Shown: positions 27,135-35,267 of the stretch, piece by piece
How the letters are laid out: the number at the start of each line of letters is the position of its first letter
Position numbering within the stretch: position 1 is the first letter of the stretch
NCBI GenBank assembly: GCA_020199905.1
Contig: JAIVJS010000076.1
Span: 18,789 to 82,788 of the forward strand
Length of the DNA stretch: 64,000 nucleotides
Reading direction: 5' to 3'
Source: Acidobacteriota bacterium
GTDB taxonomy: Bacteria > Acidobacteriota > Thermoanaerobaculia > UBA5066 > Gp7-AA6
Translations under genes and position numbers: made by a program
The notes under the pieces: generated by a model
What the model saw: only the letters and a program-made list of their open reading frames with translations
Databases searched by the model: none
What the model was told of the DNA's origin: nothing

Positions 27135-27643
27135 CGCCGCCGGCGTCGCCGTCCGAAGGCGTCGCCCGCGATCCGGCCTGCCGCCCAGGCGGCGAGCGCG
27201 CCTGACGCCGCGCCGGCAATCGCGCCCGCATACGGGAGAAGGCCGGGAGCGCTGCGGCGAAACGACGCCCGCGCGCCTCGGAGAAACCCGCTGCGGAAGA
27301 CGTGGGACGCGCTGGCGAGCGCGAGCGCCCCGACCGCGACGGCCGCCCGATCGAGCGGAGTCGTGTCCCGTTCATGGGCGCGCGCGACCGCGAGCGCAAG
27401 CCGATTGAGCGTCAGAACCTGGAACGAGAGATCCGCCGCGAGAGGCAGCCCGGCGAGAAACCCCGCCGGAACCGAGGCGACCGCTCCGACCGCGGCGCAG
27501 CGGAGGGCCGCCTTCGCCACGAGGCTGCGGGCGATCTCCTCCGGATCGGCGTCCGGGTGCCGCTCGACGATTTTGCGGATCTCCCGGTCGAGACGCTCGC
27601 CATCGGGTCCGAGAAGCACCGCGCGCGCGAGATCGGCATACAT
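27131..27643 (-). CDS. Hypothetical membrane-associated protein
   Basis: A 170-residue protein with a soluble N-terminal helix-rich part (REIRKIVERHPDADPEEIARSLV), then two or three Ala/Leu/Gly-rich hydrophobic segments (about 50-80, 95-115 and 130-160). It ends in a run of Arg residues. The part around AALRCAAVGAVASVPAGFLAGLP is loosely reminiscent of EcsC or DUF697-like proteins, but I cannot assign a family. It overlaps thiO by four bases and is translationally coupled to it. Confidence 0.6.
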   Translation of the reverse strand: MYADLARAVLLGPDGERLDREIRKIVERHPDADPEEIARSLVAKAALRCAAVGAVASVPAGFLAGLPLAADLSFQVLTLNRLALAVARAHERDTTPLDRAAVAVGALALASASHVFRSGFLRGARASFRRSAPGLLPYAGAIAGAASGALAAWAAGRIAGDAFGRRRRRR

Positions 27644-27823
27644 GGACAGGAATCCTATCGCTCCGGGAGGGCAAGCGCGGGAGGAGGCGCTGCGCCGGGC
27701 GAAAATTTCAGAAACTGCTCCGAGACGGCTTCTGTCTCCAGCTCGCCCCCCTACGGCCTACCGCCTTCCGCGCGCTTCCCGAGCTCGCGGATTCGTCATG
27801 AGCCGGCGCGTTTTTCTGACCGC

Positions 27824-27851
27824 CTCCCGCCTGCCGCCTCCCGCCTGTCCC
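27824..27851. repeat. Period-7 spacer repeat (cgcctcc units)
   Basis: Four exact 7-base steps: cgcctcc, cgcctgc, cgcctcc, cgcctgt, lying before the cyclophilin promoter region. Confidence 0.75.
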
Positions 27852-27903
27852 CCTCTCTCGCGCGTGTTATGTTTTCGGCGAAATCTCGAAAGGAGCCCGG
27901 ACG

Positions 27904-28524
27904 ATGAGAAAGCTCGGAATCGCCCTGATCATGCTGTGCGCGTTACCGCTCACAGCGGCGCCGGCGGCGAGAAAGGGGAAGAAAACCGTGTCTTCCGCAC
28001 CCCGCGACTATTCCAACACGCTGGCGACCCTCCAGACGGACGCCGGCGACATCACGATTCACTTCCTGCACGACAAGGCGCCGAAGCACGTCGAGAGCTT
28101 CATCGACCTCGCCGCCAAAGGCTTCTACGACAATACGTTCTTTCATCGGGTGATCCCCGGCTTCATGATCCAGGGAGGCGACCCCAACACGAAGGGCGCC
28201 GAAGACGCGGCGCATCGCTATGGGACCGGCGGCAACGTCGTCGCTGGCAAGGAAGTCCGCCTGAAGTCGGAGTTCAACGACACGTCGCACAAACGGGGGA
28301 TCGTCTCGATGGCGCGCTCCCAGGATCCCAACTCCGCTTCGTCGCAGTTCTTCATCGTCGTGAAGGACTCCACGTTTCTCGACAATCAGTACACGGCCTT
28401 CGGAGAAGTCGTGACCGGGATGGACGTGGTCGACAAGATCGTGGCGGCTCCCCGCAACGGGAACGACCTCCCCAACCAGCCGACGCGCATCAAGAAGATC
28501 CTGCTCACCCAGGCGAAGGGCTGA
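27904..28524 (+). CDS. Exported peptidyl-prolyl cis-trans isomerase (cyclophilin)
   Basis: A 206-residue cyclophilin that speeds proline isomerisation in exported proteins. The signal peptide spans about residues 1-21 (MRKLGIALIMLCALPLTAAP) with an Ala-x-Ala type cleavage site. The catalytic core contains FFHRVIPGFMIQGGD and the SQFFIVV strand; the catalytic Arg in HRV is present. AAAGGAG lies about eight bases upstream of the ATG, and a TATGTT box lies near 27867, so this gene has a normal leader, unlike many neighbours. It is likely periplasmic. Confidence 0.93.
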   Translation: MRKLGIALIMLCALPLTAAPAARKGKKTVSSAPRDYSNTLATLQTDAGDITIHFLHDKAPKHVESFIDLAAKGFYDNTFFHRVIPGFMIQGGDPNTKGAEDAAHRYGTGGNVVAGKEVRLKSEFNDTSHKRGIVSMARSQDPNSASSQFFIVVKDSTFLDNQYTAFGEVVTGMDVVDKIVAAPRNGNDLPNQPTRIKKILLTQAKG

Positions 28525-28542
28525 GGTCTGTCTGCCGCACCG

Positions 28543-28600
28543 AGTCGGAGGTTGAGGCGCGGACCGCCTCACGAAGTCGGAGGAATGAGGCGGTGACCTC
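28543..28600. repeat. Imperfect 31-base direct duplication
   Basis: Two copies of a unit starting agtcggagg and containing gaggcg and acc-cctc lie between the cyclophilin and kinase genes. Each can pair internally (gaggcg with cgcctc-like ends). A GC-rich stem around 28630-28665 follows. Confidence 0.45.
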
Positions 28601-28693
28601 TTCGGAAAGCCGGAGGATATTGATTCGGGAGGCGCCGGGGCGCCGGCCCCTCCCGGCGCGCCGCTCCGGTTTTCCGATCCTTCTCCGTCCGAG

Positions 28694-29677
28694 GTGATCG
28701 TTCCCTCCGTTCTCCCTCCCGAGTTCTCTCTCCTCTCGGCTCTCGCGGCGCGCACGCATCACGAACCGGTCTCGTGGGAGGTCCTTCCGGGAGACGTCGG
28801 CCGCCGGCGCTACGTGCGGCTGATTCTTCGCGACAACCGGTCCGTGCTCGGAGTCGTCTATCCGCAGGAGGAAGCCGATTCCCGCCGGCGGTGGTCGGCG
28901 GCGCGCGCCGCGCTCCGGGACAGGATCCGCGTGCCGCTTCTGATCGCGGATGATCAGGCGGGAAACCAGATCGTAGAGGACTTCGGAAGGATGGACCTCG
29001 CGACCCGATTCCTCGAGAGACCGGCGGACCGCAAGACATGGCTCGAGAAGGCGGTCGCCGCGGGTTCGGCGTTCGCCGGGATGGAGGATCCGGGGATCAA
29101 CCCGCCCTTCGACGCCGTCCTGTTTCGCCGGGAGCTCAATCTCGCCCGGGAGGCCGTCTTCGACCTGTATATGAAGGAACCTCTGTCGCCGGACGACCGA
29201 GCCGTTCACGACCGCTGGGCGGAGTCGCTCGCGCAGGAAATCGCGGGTCATCCCCGCGCGCTCTGCCACCGGGACTTTCACGGCAACAATCTCTTTCCGT
29301 CCGGTTCCGAAGTGGCGGCCATCGATTTCCAGGACATGCGGTCCGGCCCGGACTCGTACGATCTCGCGTCCCTTCTCTGGGAGCGTACGACCCTCGACTG
29401 GATGACGGCCGACCGCGCCGACGAGGCAATCGAACGGTTCGTCCGGGCCCGAGGGGTTCAGGGGGGCCCGTTCCGCCGCCGTTTCGACCGGGTTCTCCTC
29501 CAGCGGGCCTGGAAAGTGTGCGGGACCTTCGCGCGGGCGGTCGCTCAGGGCCGCGGGGAGGCCTACCGGCGCTATCTCCCGGGCGAGCTCGCTCTGGTGG
29601 GCCGGCTGCTCTCGGGCCCGGAAGACGCGGCGTTTGCGGCCCTTTTCGAGGCCCGGTTGAAGCCTCTGTTAAGCTGA
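28694..29677 (+). CDS. Aminoglycoside-phosphotransferase family kinase, AmgK-like
   Basis: A 327-residue small-molecule kinase of the APH fold. The catalytic loop is CHRDFHGNNL (Asp near 206) and the metal-binding motif is IDFQDMRSGPDSYDLASLL, closely matching AmgK, the anomeric kinase for N-acetylmuramate/N-acetylglucosamine in cell-wall recycling. AmgK is usually next to a MurU nucleotidyltransferase; none is adjacent here, so the sugar substrate is inferred only from sequence. The start is GTG at 28694. The gene is followed after 28 bases by tatA on the same strand. Confidence 0.75.
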   Translation: MIVPSVLPPEFSLLSALAARTHHEPVSWEVLPGDVGRRRYVRLILRDNRSVLGVVYPQEEADSRRRWSAARAALRDRIRVPLLIADDQAGNQIVEDFGRMDLATRFLERPADRKTWLEKAVAAGSAFAGMEDPGINPPFDAVLFRRELNLAREAVFDLYMKEPLSPDDRAVHDRWAESLAQEIAGHPRALCHRDFHGNNLFPSGSEVAAIDFQDMRSGPDSYDLASLLWERTTLDWMTADRADEAIERFVRARGVQGGPFRRRFDRVLLQRAWKVCGTFARAVAQGRGEAYRRYLPGELALVGRLLSGPEDAAFAALFEARLKPLLS

Positions 29678-29705
29678 CGATTCGTCCTGCGAAGGAGAAC
29701 CATCG

Positions 29706-29885
29706 ATGTTTGGCTCACTCGGCGTTCCCGAACTTCTGATCATCCTCTTGATCGTGATCATCATCTTCGGCGCGAACAAACTGCCCCAGCTCGGCCGGGG
29801 AATCGGCCAGGGCATGCGGAACTTCAAGGACTCCATCAAAGACGGCGGCGTGGACGACACGAAGCCGACTCCGCCCAAGGCGTAG
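29706..29885 (+). CDS. tatA: Sec-independent translocase protein TatA
   Basis: A 59-residue protein of the TatA/TatE type, the pore-forming part of the twin-arginine export system. It has a single N-terminal membrane helix (LGVPELLIILLIVIIIFGA), the hinge, then the amphipathic helix starting KLPQLGRGIGQGMRNFK, and a short acidic/proline tail (DDTKPTPPKA). AAGGAG precedes the ATG by about nine bases. tatC is not in the window. A TAAGCT box near 29670 may promote it. Confidence 0.93.
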   Translation: MFGSLGVPELLIILLIVIIIFGANKLPQLGRGIGQGMRNFKDSIKDGGVDDTKPTPPKA

Positions 29886-29962
29886 AGCTCGCCCCGGCTC
29901 GAGATTTCTTCGAAACCCTCAGAGGTCCCGCCGAGACCCGCAGAGGACCTCGAAGCCGGAGA

Positions 29963-30223
29963 CTATTTTTTCTTCTGGATGTCGGGAGAGACCCGATGCT
30001 GCTGCCTGTCGCGCGGCAGCCGGATGTTCAGGATCCCGACTTTGTTGCGCAGCGTGTTGCGATGGATGCCGAGAGAGGACGCGGCGCGTCCCAGATTTCC
30101 GGAAGAGCGCCGCACGGCGCCGACGATGTACTTCTTCTCGAACTCCTTCTTCGCGAGATCGAGTGAGATCCCGTGCGCGAGAAGCTCGTCGATGATTTGC
30201 TGGAGCTGCCCATCCAGGTTCAC
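29963..30223 (-). CDS. Fis-family helix-turn-helix protein
   Basis: An 86-residue DNA-binding protein. The C-terminal half carries a Fis-type helix-turn-helix (AVRRSSGNLGRAASSLGIHR, then NTLRNKV), similar to the DNA-binding domain of NtrC-type activators. The N-terminal half is helical and may dimerise. The start is GTG at 30223, chosen because GGAGG lies five bases upstream. An upstream ATG would add 23 unsupported residues. It lacks a receiver or AAA domain, so it is a stand-alone regulator or nucleoid protein. Target genes are unknown. Confidence 0.82.
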   Translation of the reverse strand: MNLDGQLQQIIDELLAHGISLDLAKKEFEKKYIVGAVRRSSGNLGRAASSLGIHRNTLRNKVGILNIRLPRDRQQHRVSPDIQKKK

Positions 30224-30716
30224 GTCATCCTCCGAAAAAGTTTTGCCGGGAAGAGAAGGCGCGCATCTTAGCAAACTCAGAATGCGCCGCAATAGGCCGC
30301 GCGCAAGACATCGAGCAAGGTTTTTTTCGTGCCAGCGGTCGATGAGATTTACGACGATGCGAGGGCGACGACGACGATCCGATCACGGGCAGTGACCTGG
30401 ACGAGAGACGATCGCGACGAGATGCTTTCATGCCAATCCGAATGGAGAGTCGAGACGCGTCATCGATGAGAGACGCGGTCGCCTTTCTCGACTCGAGAGC
30501 CCGCTTGGCCGATCGATCCAACCTAAGCGACGGCTGGGAGGAGGCTCACGCTGCGGGAGCGGGAGCGAGCAACGCGAGCGGAAGCGACGGCAGGCTCTCG
30601 CTGCGGGAGCGTAGCGAGCGGAGGGACGAGGCGAGCGGTCGAGCCTTCAGGCGAGCCGCTCGGCGGTGCGTTCGCCGGCGGGCGAACGCACGTCCCGCAG
30701 CGAGCGAAGCGACGGA
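30224..30716. other. 493-base non-coding region upstream of the Fis-like gene
   Basis: The first 300 bases (30224-30530) are comparatively less GC-rich, with no supported gene and probably the leader/promoter of the Fis-like gene. The rest is copy 3 of the composite repeat. A minus-strand open frame of 98 codons here is Ser/Arg-rich and not credible. Confidence 0.45.
30532..30715. repeat. Composite palindromic repeat, copy 3
   Basis: It carries the shared core gggacgaggcgagcggtcg from about 30623. A perfect 11-base hairpin (30666-30676 with 30681-30691) is inserted in the right part. It ends gcgacgg two bases before the stop codon of the minus-strand gene. The left hairpin module of copies 1 and 2 is missing. 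Confidence 0.8.
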
Positions 30717-31652
30717 TTACTTGAGCTCGACCTCGTCGCCGACCTGGAGCATCCGGTTTGAGTCGGTCAGACGGACGACGGACCAGCGATCGCCCACGTT
30801 CAGCACGGCGCCCTCCCCCAGATATGTCCTCGGAATGGACACACCCGGCGGCGGCGGGAGCGTGACCCAGTAGGTTCCCATCGCCTTGATCCCGTACTCC
30901 CGCCCGGAGGAGTAGCGGAACAGGGTCACGAAGTCGCCGGGCTGGAGGCCATCGGCCGCGCCGAGGTCGACGATGACCATCTGGTCGGCTCCCAGGGCGA
31001 CGACGCCGTCCTTGCTGAACACGATGCGTCCCTTCGCCTTACCGGAGGGGAGGTCGCCCGATTTCGCCATGGGACTCTTGCGCACCAGCGGAATCGGGAT
31101 CGGCTCGAACCTCTTCAGGGAGGCGAACATCGGGATGTCGCTGCACGCCGAGGTCACCCGGACGATCGCCGTGCGCGCCTCGACGCTGTCCACCACCGCG
31201 CGGCCGCGATACTGGTAAAAGCGGCCCATCGACTTCTCGGTCAGCGGGTGAATGACGTCCTGCTCGGGCGTCACGATCCAGAACTGGTCACCGACTTTGA
31301 GTCCCGTGTCGTACCCGCCGTCCACGTAGAGCATGTCGTCGGTTATGTAGTCGGTCTGCTCGAAGAGGTTCTCCGCGCCATGGACCCTCACCGGGAAATG
31401 CTCGCCGGGCGGGGCGATGTATCCGAAGCAGTACACGTCGCTTTCGAAACCGACCGGTTGCGGCGCCGAGTCCGTGGTCACGGGGACGTGCCTCGGCCTT
31501 TCGACTCGCGTGACGACCGGCGTCGCGTTCTGGGTCTCGGGGCCGAGCCGGGCTCCACCGAGCGGCACCGGTTTCGCCGCCTGTCCGAAGGCGGCCGCCG
31601 ACCAGGTCATGGCGAGAGACAGCACGACAGTAGAACGCGAGGGGAGGCGCAT
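30717..31652 (-). CDS. Exported protein of unknown function
   Basis: A 311-residue secreted protein. A clear signal peptide (MRLPSRSTVVLSLAMTWSAA, cleavage near AFGQA) leads to a largely beta-type sequence with several GxxVGDxF/V motifs (GLKVGDQFWIV, GLQPGDFVTLF, VLNVGDRWSVV, MLQVGDEVEL). These repeats recall small beta-barrel or FlgT/LysM-like modules, but I cannot name the family. Two Cys residues could form a disulfide. It probably sits in the periplasm or outer membrane. It lies downstream of bamD, separated by a terminator-like hairpin, with AGGAG just before the ATG. Confidence 0.75.
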   Translation of the reverse strand: MRLPSRSTVVLSLAMTWSAAAFGQAAKPVPLGGARLGPETQNATPVVTRVERPRHVPVTTDSAPQPVGFESDVYCFGYIAPPGEHFPVRVHGAENLFEQTDYITDDMLYVDGGYDTGLKVGDQFWIVTPEQDVIHPLTEKSMGRFYQYRGRAVVDSVEARTAIVRVTSACSDIPMFASLKRFEPIPIPLVRKSPMAKSGDLPSGKAKGRIVFSKDGVVALGADQMVIVDLGAADGLQPGDFVTLFRYSSGREYGIKAMGTYWVTLPPPPGVSIPRTYLGEGAVLNVGDRWSVVRLTDSNRMLQVGDEVELK

Positions 31653-31662
31653 GGCGGCTCCT

Positions 31663-31695
31663 AAAAAAATACGGTTAAACCGGAATTGTACCGTA
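31663..31695 (-). terminator. Intrinsic terminator-like hairpin after bamD, overlapping a -10 box
   Basis: On the minus strand the arms TACGGT (31695-31690) and ACCGTA (31675-31670) enclose a 14-base loop, followed by seven T (31669-31663). The loop and 5' arm contain TACAAT, a consensus-like -10 for the next gene. Only ten bases separate the T run from the ATG. Confidence 0.6.
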
Positions 31696-31699
31696 CTTT

Positions 31700-32524
31700 T
31701 TACTCGCTCTTTCGGCCGGTGTCAACGGACGCGGTGGCCGGCTGGGGCAGTTTTCCGCCTCTTTCGCGGGCTTTCTTGGCGAATTCGCTGGCCGGGAACT
31801 CCTCGACCAGGCGGGAGTAGTAGCGCGATGCCTCATCCTGCCGGCCCAGCCGCTGGAGGACCTGACCCTCATAGAAGAAGAGCTTGTCCCTCCGGCCGTA
31901 CTCCGGGAATCGCTGCTCGAGCTGGGCGAAGCGGGCGAGCGCCGCCCCCGCGGCGCCCTTGCGCATGTAGAAGTAGCCGACGGCGAACTCGTGCTCGGCG
32001 AGCAGGTCGACGAGCGCGTGGATGCGGGCGTTGGCCGCCGCGGAGTGGCTCGAATTGGGAAACTCCCGCAGGAGAGCCCGGTACTGCTCGATCGCCTCGC
32101 GGGTCGAGGTCTGGTCGCGATCGGGCTTCTCGTGCTCGCGGTCGTAGCAGACGGCGAACTGGTAGCGGGCGTAATCCCGCTCGGAGGCCCCGGGATAGCG
32201 GTTCAAGAAGTCGCGGTAGCGGAATCGCGCCTCCGTGTAGCCGGTCGTACCTCCCTGCTTGAAGAAGGAATCCGCGACCATGAGGAGCGCCTGCCGGCCC
32301 AGGGGATCGTTGGGATAGGTCTCGAAGACGAAGCTCAGGTACTTGCGGCCCGCGTCGTACTTCTTCCTCTCGATCAGGGCCTTGCCCTTCTCGAAGAGCC
32401 CCTCCTTGGGGGTCGAAAGCAGCTCGGTCGTGATCTTGTCCGGCTTCTTGGAGGAGGAGGCGCAGCCGGCGGCCATCAGCACGGCAGCCAGGATCAGCGC
32501 GGTCTTCGTCTCTCGGATCTTCAA
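31700..32524 (-). CDS. bamD: Outer-membrane assembly lipoprotein BamD
   Basis: Lipoprotein of the BAM complex that inserts beta-barrel proteins into the outer membrane. The signal ends in the lipobox LMAAGC (Cys21). The body consists of TPR repeats typical of BamD (for example KKYDAGRKYLSFVFETYPNDP and REFPNSSHSAAANARIHAL), with the family spacing. Length (274 residues) is slightly above the E. coli protein. The start is a TTG whose last bases overlap the rpe stop (TTGA), so it is translationally coupled in the PASTA-rpe-bamD operon. Confidence 0.9.
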   Translation of the reverse strand: MKIRETKTALILAAVLMAAGCASSSKKPDKITTELLSTPKEGLFEKGKALIERKKYDAGRKYLSFVFETYPNDPLGRQALLMVADSFFKQGGTTGYTEARFRYRDFLNRYPGASERDYARYQFAVCYDREHEKPDRDQTSTREAIEQYRALLREFPNSSHSAAANARIHALVDLLAEHEFAVGYFYMRKGAAGAALARFAQLEQRFPEYGRRDKLFFYEGQVLQRLGRQDEASRYYSRLVEEFPASEFAKKARERGGKLPQPATASVDTGRKSE

Positions 32525-33192
32525 ACTCTCACTCCTCCCCGGGCTGCCGCCCGAAGTCTTTCTATGGCGGCCCCGGGGTCATCCTGACCGTAAACCGATG
32601 TGCCCGCGACGAGAATTTCAGCGCCCGCGCTCGCGAGGTCGGCGGCATTCGAGAGATCGACTCCCCCGTCGACCTCGATCGCGGCCCCTCGGCGCGCTTC
32701 CAGGACCGCCTGGCGGAGGCTCCGGACCTTCTCGACCGAGTGCGGCAGGAACGCCTGTCCCCCCCGCCCCGGGTTCACCGACATGACCACCGCATAGTCC
32801 AGGTCTCCCCACGAATCCGCCAGCGCGCCGACCGGCGTGGCCGGGTTCAAGACCGCGCCGGCTCGGGCGCCGCCCCGCCGGATCACCTCGAGGCACCTCT
32901 GAAGATGACGGGTCGCCTCGACGTGCACCGAGATCCAGTCGGCGCCGGCCTCGAGGTACCGGTCGAGCGACTCCTCCGGATTCTCGATCATCAGGTGTAC
33001 GTCGAGCGGCAGCCGCGTCGCTCGCTTGAGTGCGGCCACCACCGGCGGCCCGATGGTGAGGTTGGGGACGAAGTGCCCGTCCATCACGTCGACGTGCACG
33101 GCGTCCGCCCCCCCCTCCTCGGCGATCGCGAGAGCGTCGGCCAGGCGCGCGAAGTCCGCGGACAGCAGCGAGGGCGCGATCCGGACGTTCAT
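32521..33192 (-). CDS. rpe: Ribulose-phosphate 3-epimerase
   Basis: TIM-barrel enzyme interconverting ribulose 5-phosphate and xylulose 5-phosphate (pentose phosphate and carbon-fixation pathways). The 223 residues begin IAPSLLSADFARL. They contain VHVDVMDGHFVPN (metal-binding His and Asp), the second catalytic part MSVNPGRGGQAF, and EVDGGV. All are as in characterised enzymes. It overlaps both neighbours by four bases (ATGA with the PASTA gene, TTGA with bamD), so the three genes form one operon. Confidence 0.95.
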   Translation of the reverse strand: MNVRIAPSLLSADFARLADALAIAEEGGADAVHVDVMDGHFVPNLTIGPPVVAALKRATRLPLDVHLMIENPEESLDRYLEAGADWISVHVEATRHLQRCLEVIRRGGARAGAVLNPATPVGALADSWGDLDYAVVMSVNPGRGGQAFLPHSVEKVRSLRQAVLEARRGAAIEVDGGVDLSNAADLASAGAEILVAGTSVYGQDDPGAAIERLRAAARGGVRV

Positions 33193-33935
33193 CGCGAAAC
33201 CGGCAAGTTGAACGCGTCGGACGCCCGGGAGACGGTCACGGACACGACCTCGCGCGACGACAGCGGCGATCCGGCCGTGGGGAATTGCTTGAGGACCGTG
33301 TTGGGGGGCACACCTTCGTATGATTCGAACCGCGCGCTGCCGACGCGGAAGCCATACGCCTCGAGCCGCGACTTCATCACCTCGGCGTCTTTTCCGATCA
33401 GGTCCGGCATGACGTACCGCGTCTCGGGGAGCCCTCGGTTGGTGAGGACGGCGACGGGAGCGTTCTTTGCGAGGGGCGACTCGGGCTCAGGGTCCTGCGC
33501 CACGATCCCGATGCGGGCGGTCGGGTCGCGATACCAGGACAAAGCGCCGAGCTGGAGCGTGTCCTGCGCGAGACGCATCGCCGCCGCGCGGGGCGGCAGA
33601 CCGGAGAGATCGGGGACCCGCAACTCCCGCGGTCCGAGCGACAGGACCACCCGCACGATCTGCGAGGGCTTGGCGAGCGATCCGCTCTCGGGCGACTGCG
33701 TCAGCACGAGATTGCGGGGGATCCGGTCGTCGTTGCGGGCGCGCGCGGCCTGCTCGTCCACCTGGAGCCCGGTGTCGTGGGCGATCCGGATGGCCTCCGG
33801 GAGGGATTTCCCGACGAGGTCCGGGACGGTCAGCGACCGGCCGACGATCGACTTCTCGAAGGCGAGCCAGGCGCCCCCGAGAAAGATCGCCACGAGCAGA
33901 AACACGTAGAGGGCGCGAAAAAGAACCCGGCGCAT
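33189..33935 (-). CDS. Membrane-anchored PASTA-domain protein
   Basis: A 248-residue protein with one N-terminal membrane helix (about 8-28) and three PASTA domains on the outside (around 35-100, 102-170 and 173-240), each starting with a PDL motif (VPDLVGKS, VPDLSGLP, MPDLIGKD). PASTA domains bind peptidoglycan fragments and usually sit on PknB kinases or penicillin-binding proteins; here there is no kinase or transpeptidase part. It is the first gene of the operon with rpe and bamD, and the ATG is followed by no strong promoter other than the spacer upstream. Confidence 0.88.
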   Translation of the reverse strand: MRRVLFRALYVFLLVAIFLGGAWLAFEKSIVGRSLTVPDLVGKSLPEAIRIAHDTGLQVDEQAARARNDDRIPRNLVLTQSPESGSLAKPSQIVRVVLSLGPRELRVPDLSGLPPRAAAMRLAQDTLQLGALSWYRDPTARIGIVAQDPEPESPLAKNAPVAVLTNRGLPETRYVMPDLIGKDAEVMKSRLEAYGFRVGSARFESYEGVPPNTVLKQFPTAGSPLSSREVVSVTVSRASDAFNLPVSR

Positions 33936-33956
33936 CCAGAAAACGTAGCATAGGGA

Positions 33957-34108
33957 AGCTTTCAGCGGTCAGCTCCCAGCCGTCAGCTCTGACCCCGGTT
34001 GTGACCCATTTCATCGCCGATGAGAAGAGAGGGTCATGCAAAACATGATTTTTCCCCTGCATCGTCAGGATCGGGCTGACAGCTGATCGCTGATCGCTCA
34101 CAGCTCCG
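33957..34108. repeat. Facing pair of period-7 repeats around a structured element
   Basis: Left array (33957-33993): agctttc, agcggtc, agctccc, agccgtc, agctctg. Right array (34076-34108): gctgaca, gctgatc, gctgatc, gctcaca, gctccgc. The two are in opposite sense and enclose a hairpin-rich segment at 34002-34053. Confidence 0.8.
34002..34053 (+). ncRNA. Possible structured RNA or terminator element
   Basis: Nested pairings are visible: TGACCC (34002-34007) with GGGTCA (34031-34036) around a perfect small hairpin TCATC-gcc-GATGA (34011-34023). A second hairpin TCATG-caaaa-CATGA (34034-34048) is followed by five T. No gene upstream on this strand needs a terminator. Whether it is transcribed is unknown. 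Confidence 0.35.
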
Positions 34109-34111
34109 CGT

Positions 34112-34139
34112 TTGACGGCGGGCTCGCGATTTGTAACCC
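34112..34139 (+). promoter_or_regulatory. Promoter of the PHP-nfo unit
   Basis: TTGACG at 34112-34117, a 16-base spacer, then TAACCC at 34134-34139. The ATG of the PHP gene at 34150 is ten bases further, so the mRNA would have almost no leader. Confidence 0.4.
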
Positions 34140-34149
34140 TAGCTCTTTC

Positions 34150-35139
34150 ATGGACTCCTCCCGGCCGGATGAAACCGAGATCCCCGCCTGGTTCTCCGAC
34201 GTCCGGTTCAAAAAGGCCGACCTCCACTGCCATTCGGTTTATTCGACCTTCAAGTACTTCCGGATCGCCAACACGCGGGACTCCTACAACCGCCCCGAAG
34301 AGGTCTACCGGGTGGCCAAGGAGAGGGGCATGGACTTCGTCACGCTGACGGACCATGACTCGATCGACGGCTGCCTCTACCTCCTGAACCAGAATCCCGA
34401 CCTCGAGGACTTCTTCATCTCGGAAGAGGTCGAGACCTGGTTTCCGGACACTCGCCAGCGCATCCACGTCAACGTCTTCGACATCGACGAACGGCAGCAC
34501 CGCGAGATCCAGCGGCTCCGCGAGAACATCTACGATCTCCACGCCTGGCTCCGGCAGGAAGGGATCCTTGCCTCCGCCAACCACATGTTTCAGAACTACC
34601 GGATGCGGAACTCGCCGCGCCAGTACTTCGAAGAGATGCTCCGTATGTTCGACGTCTTCGAAGTGAAAAACGGCGCCATGGCCTCTCAGCACAACCGTCT
34701 GATCGAGGACCTGATGGCCGTCGTCCGCGAGAAGCGCGGCGCCGTGTCGCTCGTCGCGGGCTCCGACGCCCATACCCTCGCTCCTCTGGCGAAGGTCTAC
34801 ACCGTGGCGGAGGGCGCGACGCCCCGGGAATTCCTGGCCCGCATCCGCTCGGGAGAGTGCTTCGTATGGGGCAGCGAGATGGGATTCCGCGTGCTGTTGT
34901 CAGACGTCTACCAGATGGTCTTCCGCTACTACGGCAGCGTCCTCGACTGGCGCAACCCGGAGTTCACGCGCGGCGAGAAGGCGCGCCATCTCGCCCTGGC
35001 GGCGATGGGGGCGCCGTTTTCGGCCGCCGGCGTCCCGTTCGCGCTCACGTCGCTCAACTACCTCAAACAGATCTTCGTCTCCCGCCGGATCGGGCAGGAG
35101 CTCCTCGAGAAAATCGCGGATCCCGAGAAACCTTCCTGA
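34150..35139 (+). CDS. PHP-domain metal-dependent phosphoesterase
   Basis: A 329-residue PHP (polymerase and histidinol phosphatase) domain protein. Metal-binding motifs are visible: DLHCHSVYS, TDHDSIDG, EEVETWF, NHMF and GSDAHT. These suit a TrpH/RNase AM-like or histidinol-phosphatase-like phosphoesterase, but the substrate is not shown. The C-terminal 90 residues have no recognised domain and are moderately hydrophobic (LALAAMGAPFSAAGVPFALTSL). It precedes nfo on the same strand. Confidence 0.83.
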   Translation: MDSSRPDETEIPAWFSDVRFKKADLHCHSVYSTFKYFRIANTRDSYNRPEEVYRVAKERGMDFVTLTDHDSIDGCLYLLNQNPDLEDFFISEEVETWFPDTRQRIHVNVFDIDERQHREIQRLRENIYDLHAWLRQEGILASANHMFQNYRMRNSPRQYFEEMLRMFDVFEVKNGAMASQHNRLIEDLMAVVREKRGAVSLVAGSDAHTLAPLAKVYTVAEGATPREFLARIRSGECFVWGSEMGFRVLLSDVYQMVFRYYGSVLDWRNPEFTRGEKARHLALAAMGAPFSAAGVPFALTSLNYLKQIFVSRRIGQELLEKIADPEKPS

Positions 35140-35267
35140 CGCGGAGAGACATCGGCGCCGCTCGCCAACGGGTGAGGCGAAAGACAGACAGGGCGCGGCC
35201 GCGACCCGAATCCTCCGCGGAGCGGGCGGGCGTCGACGGCGGCCGCGGACCGGCGAGCGACTCTCTT

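Noticed and set aside
25953..28697. Plus-strand open frame of 914 codons
   Set aside because: It is antisense to thiO and to the next gene and has an Arg/Ala/Pro composition typical of a shadow frame in high-GC DNA.
30225..30521. 98-codon minus frame upstream of the Fis-like gene
   Set aside because: Ser/Arg-rich, no motif, no ribosome-binding site; more likely leader or promoter DNA.
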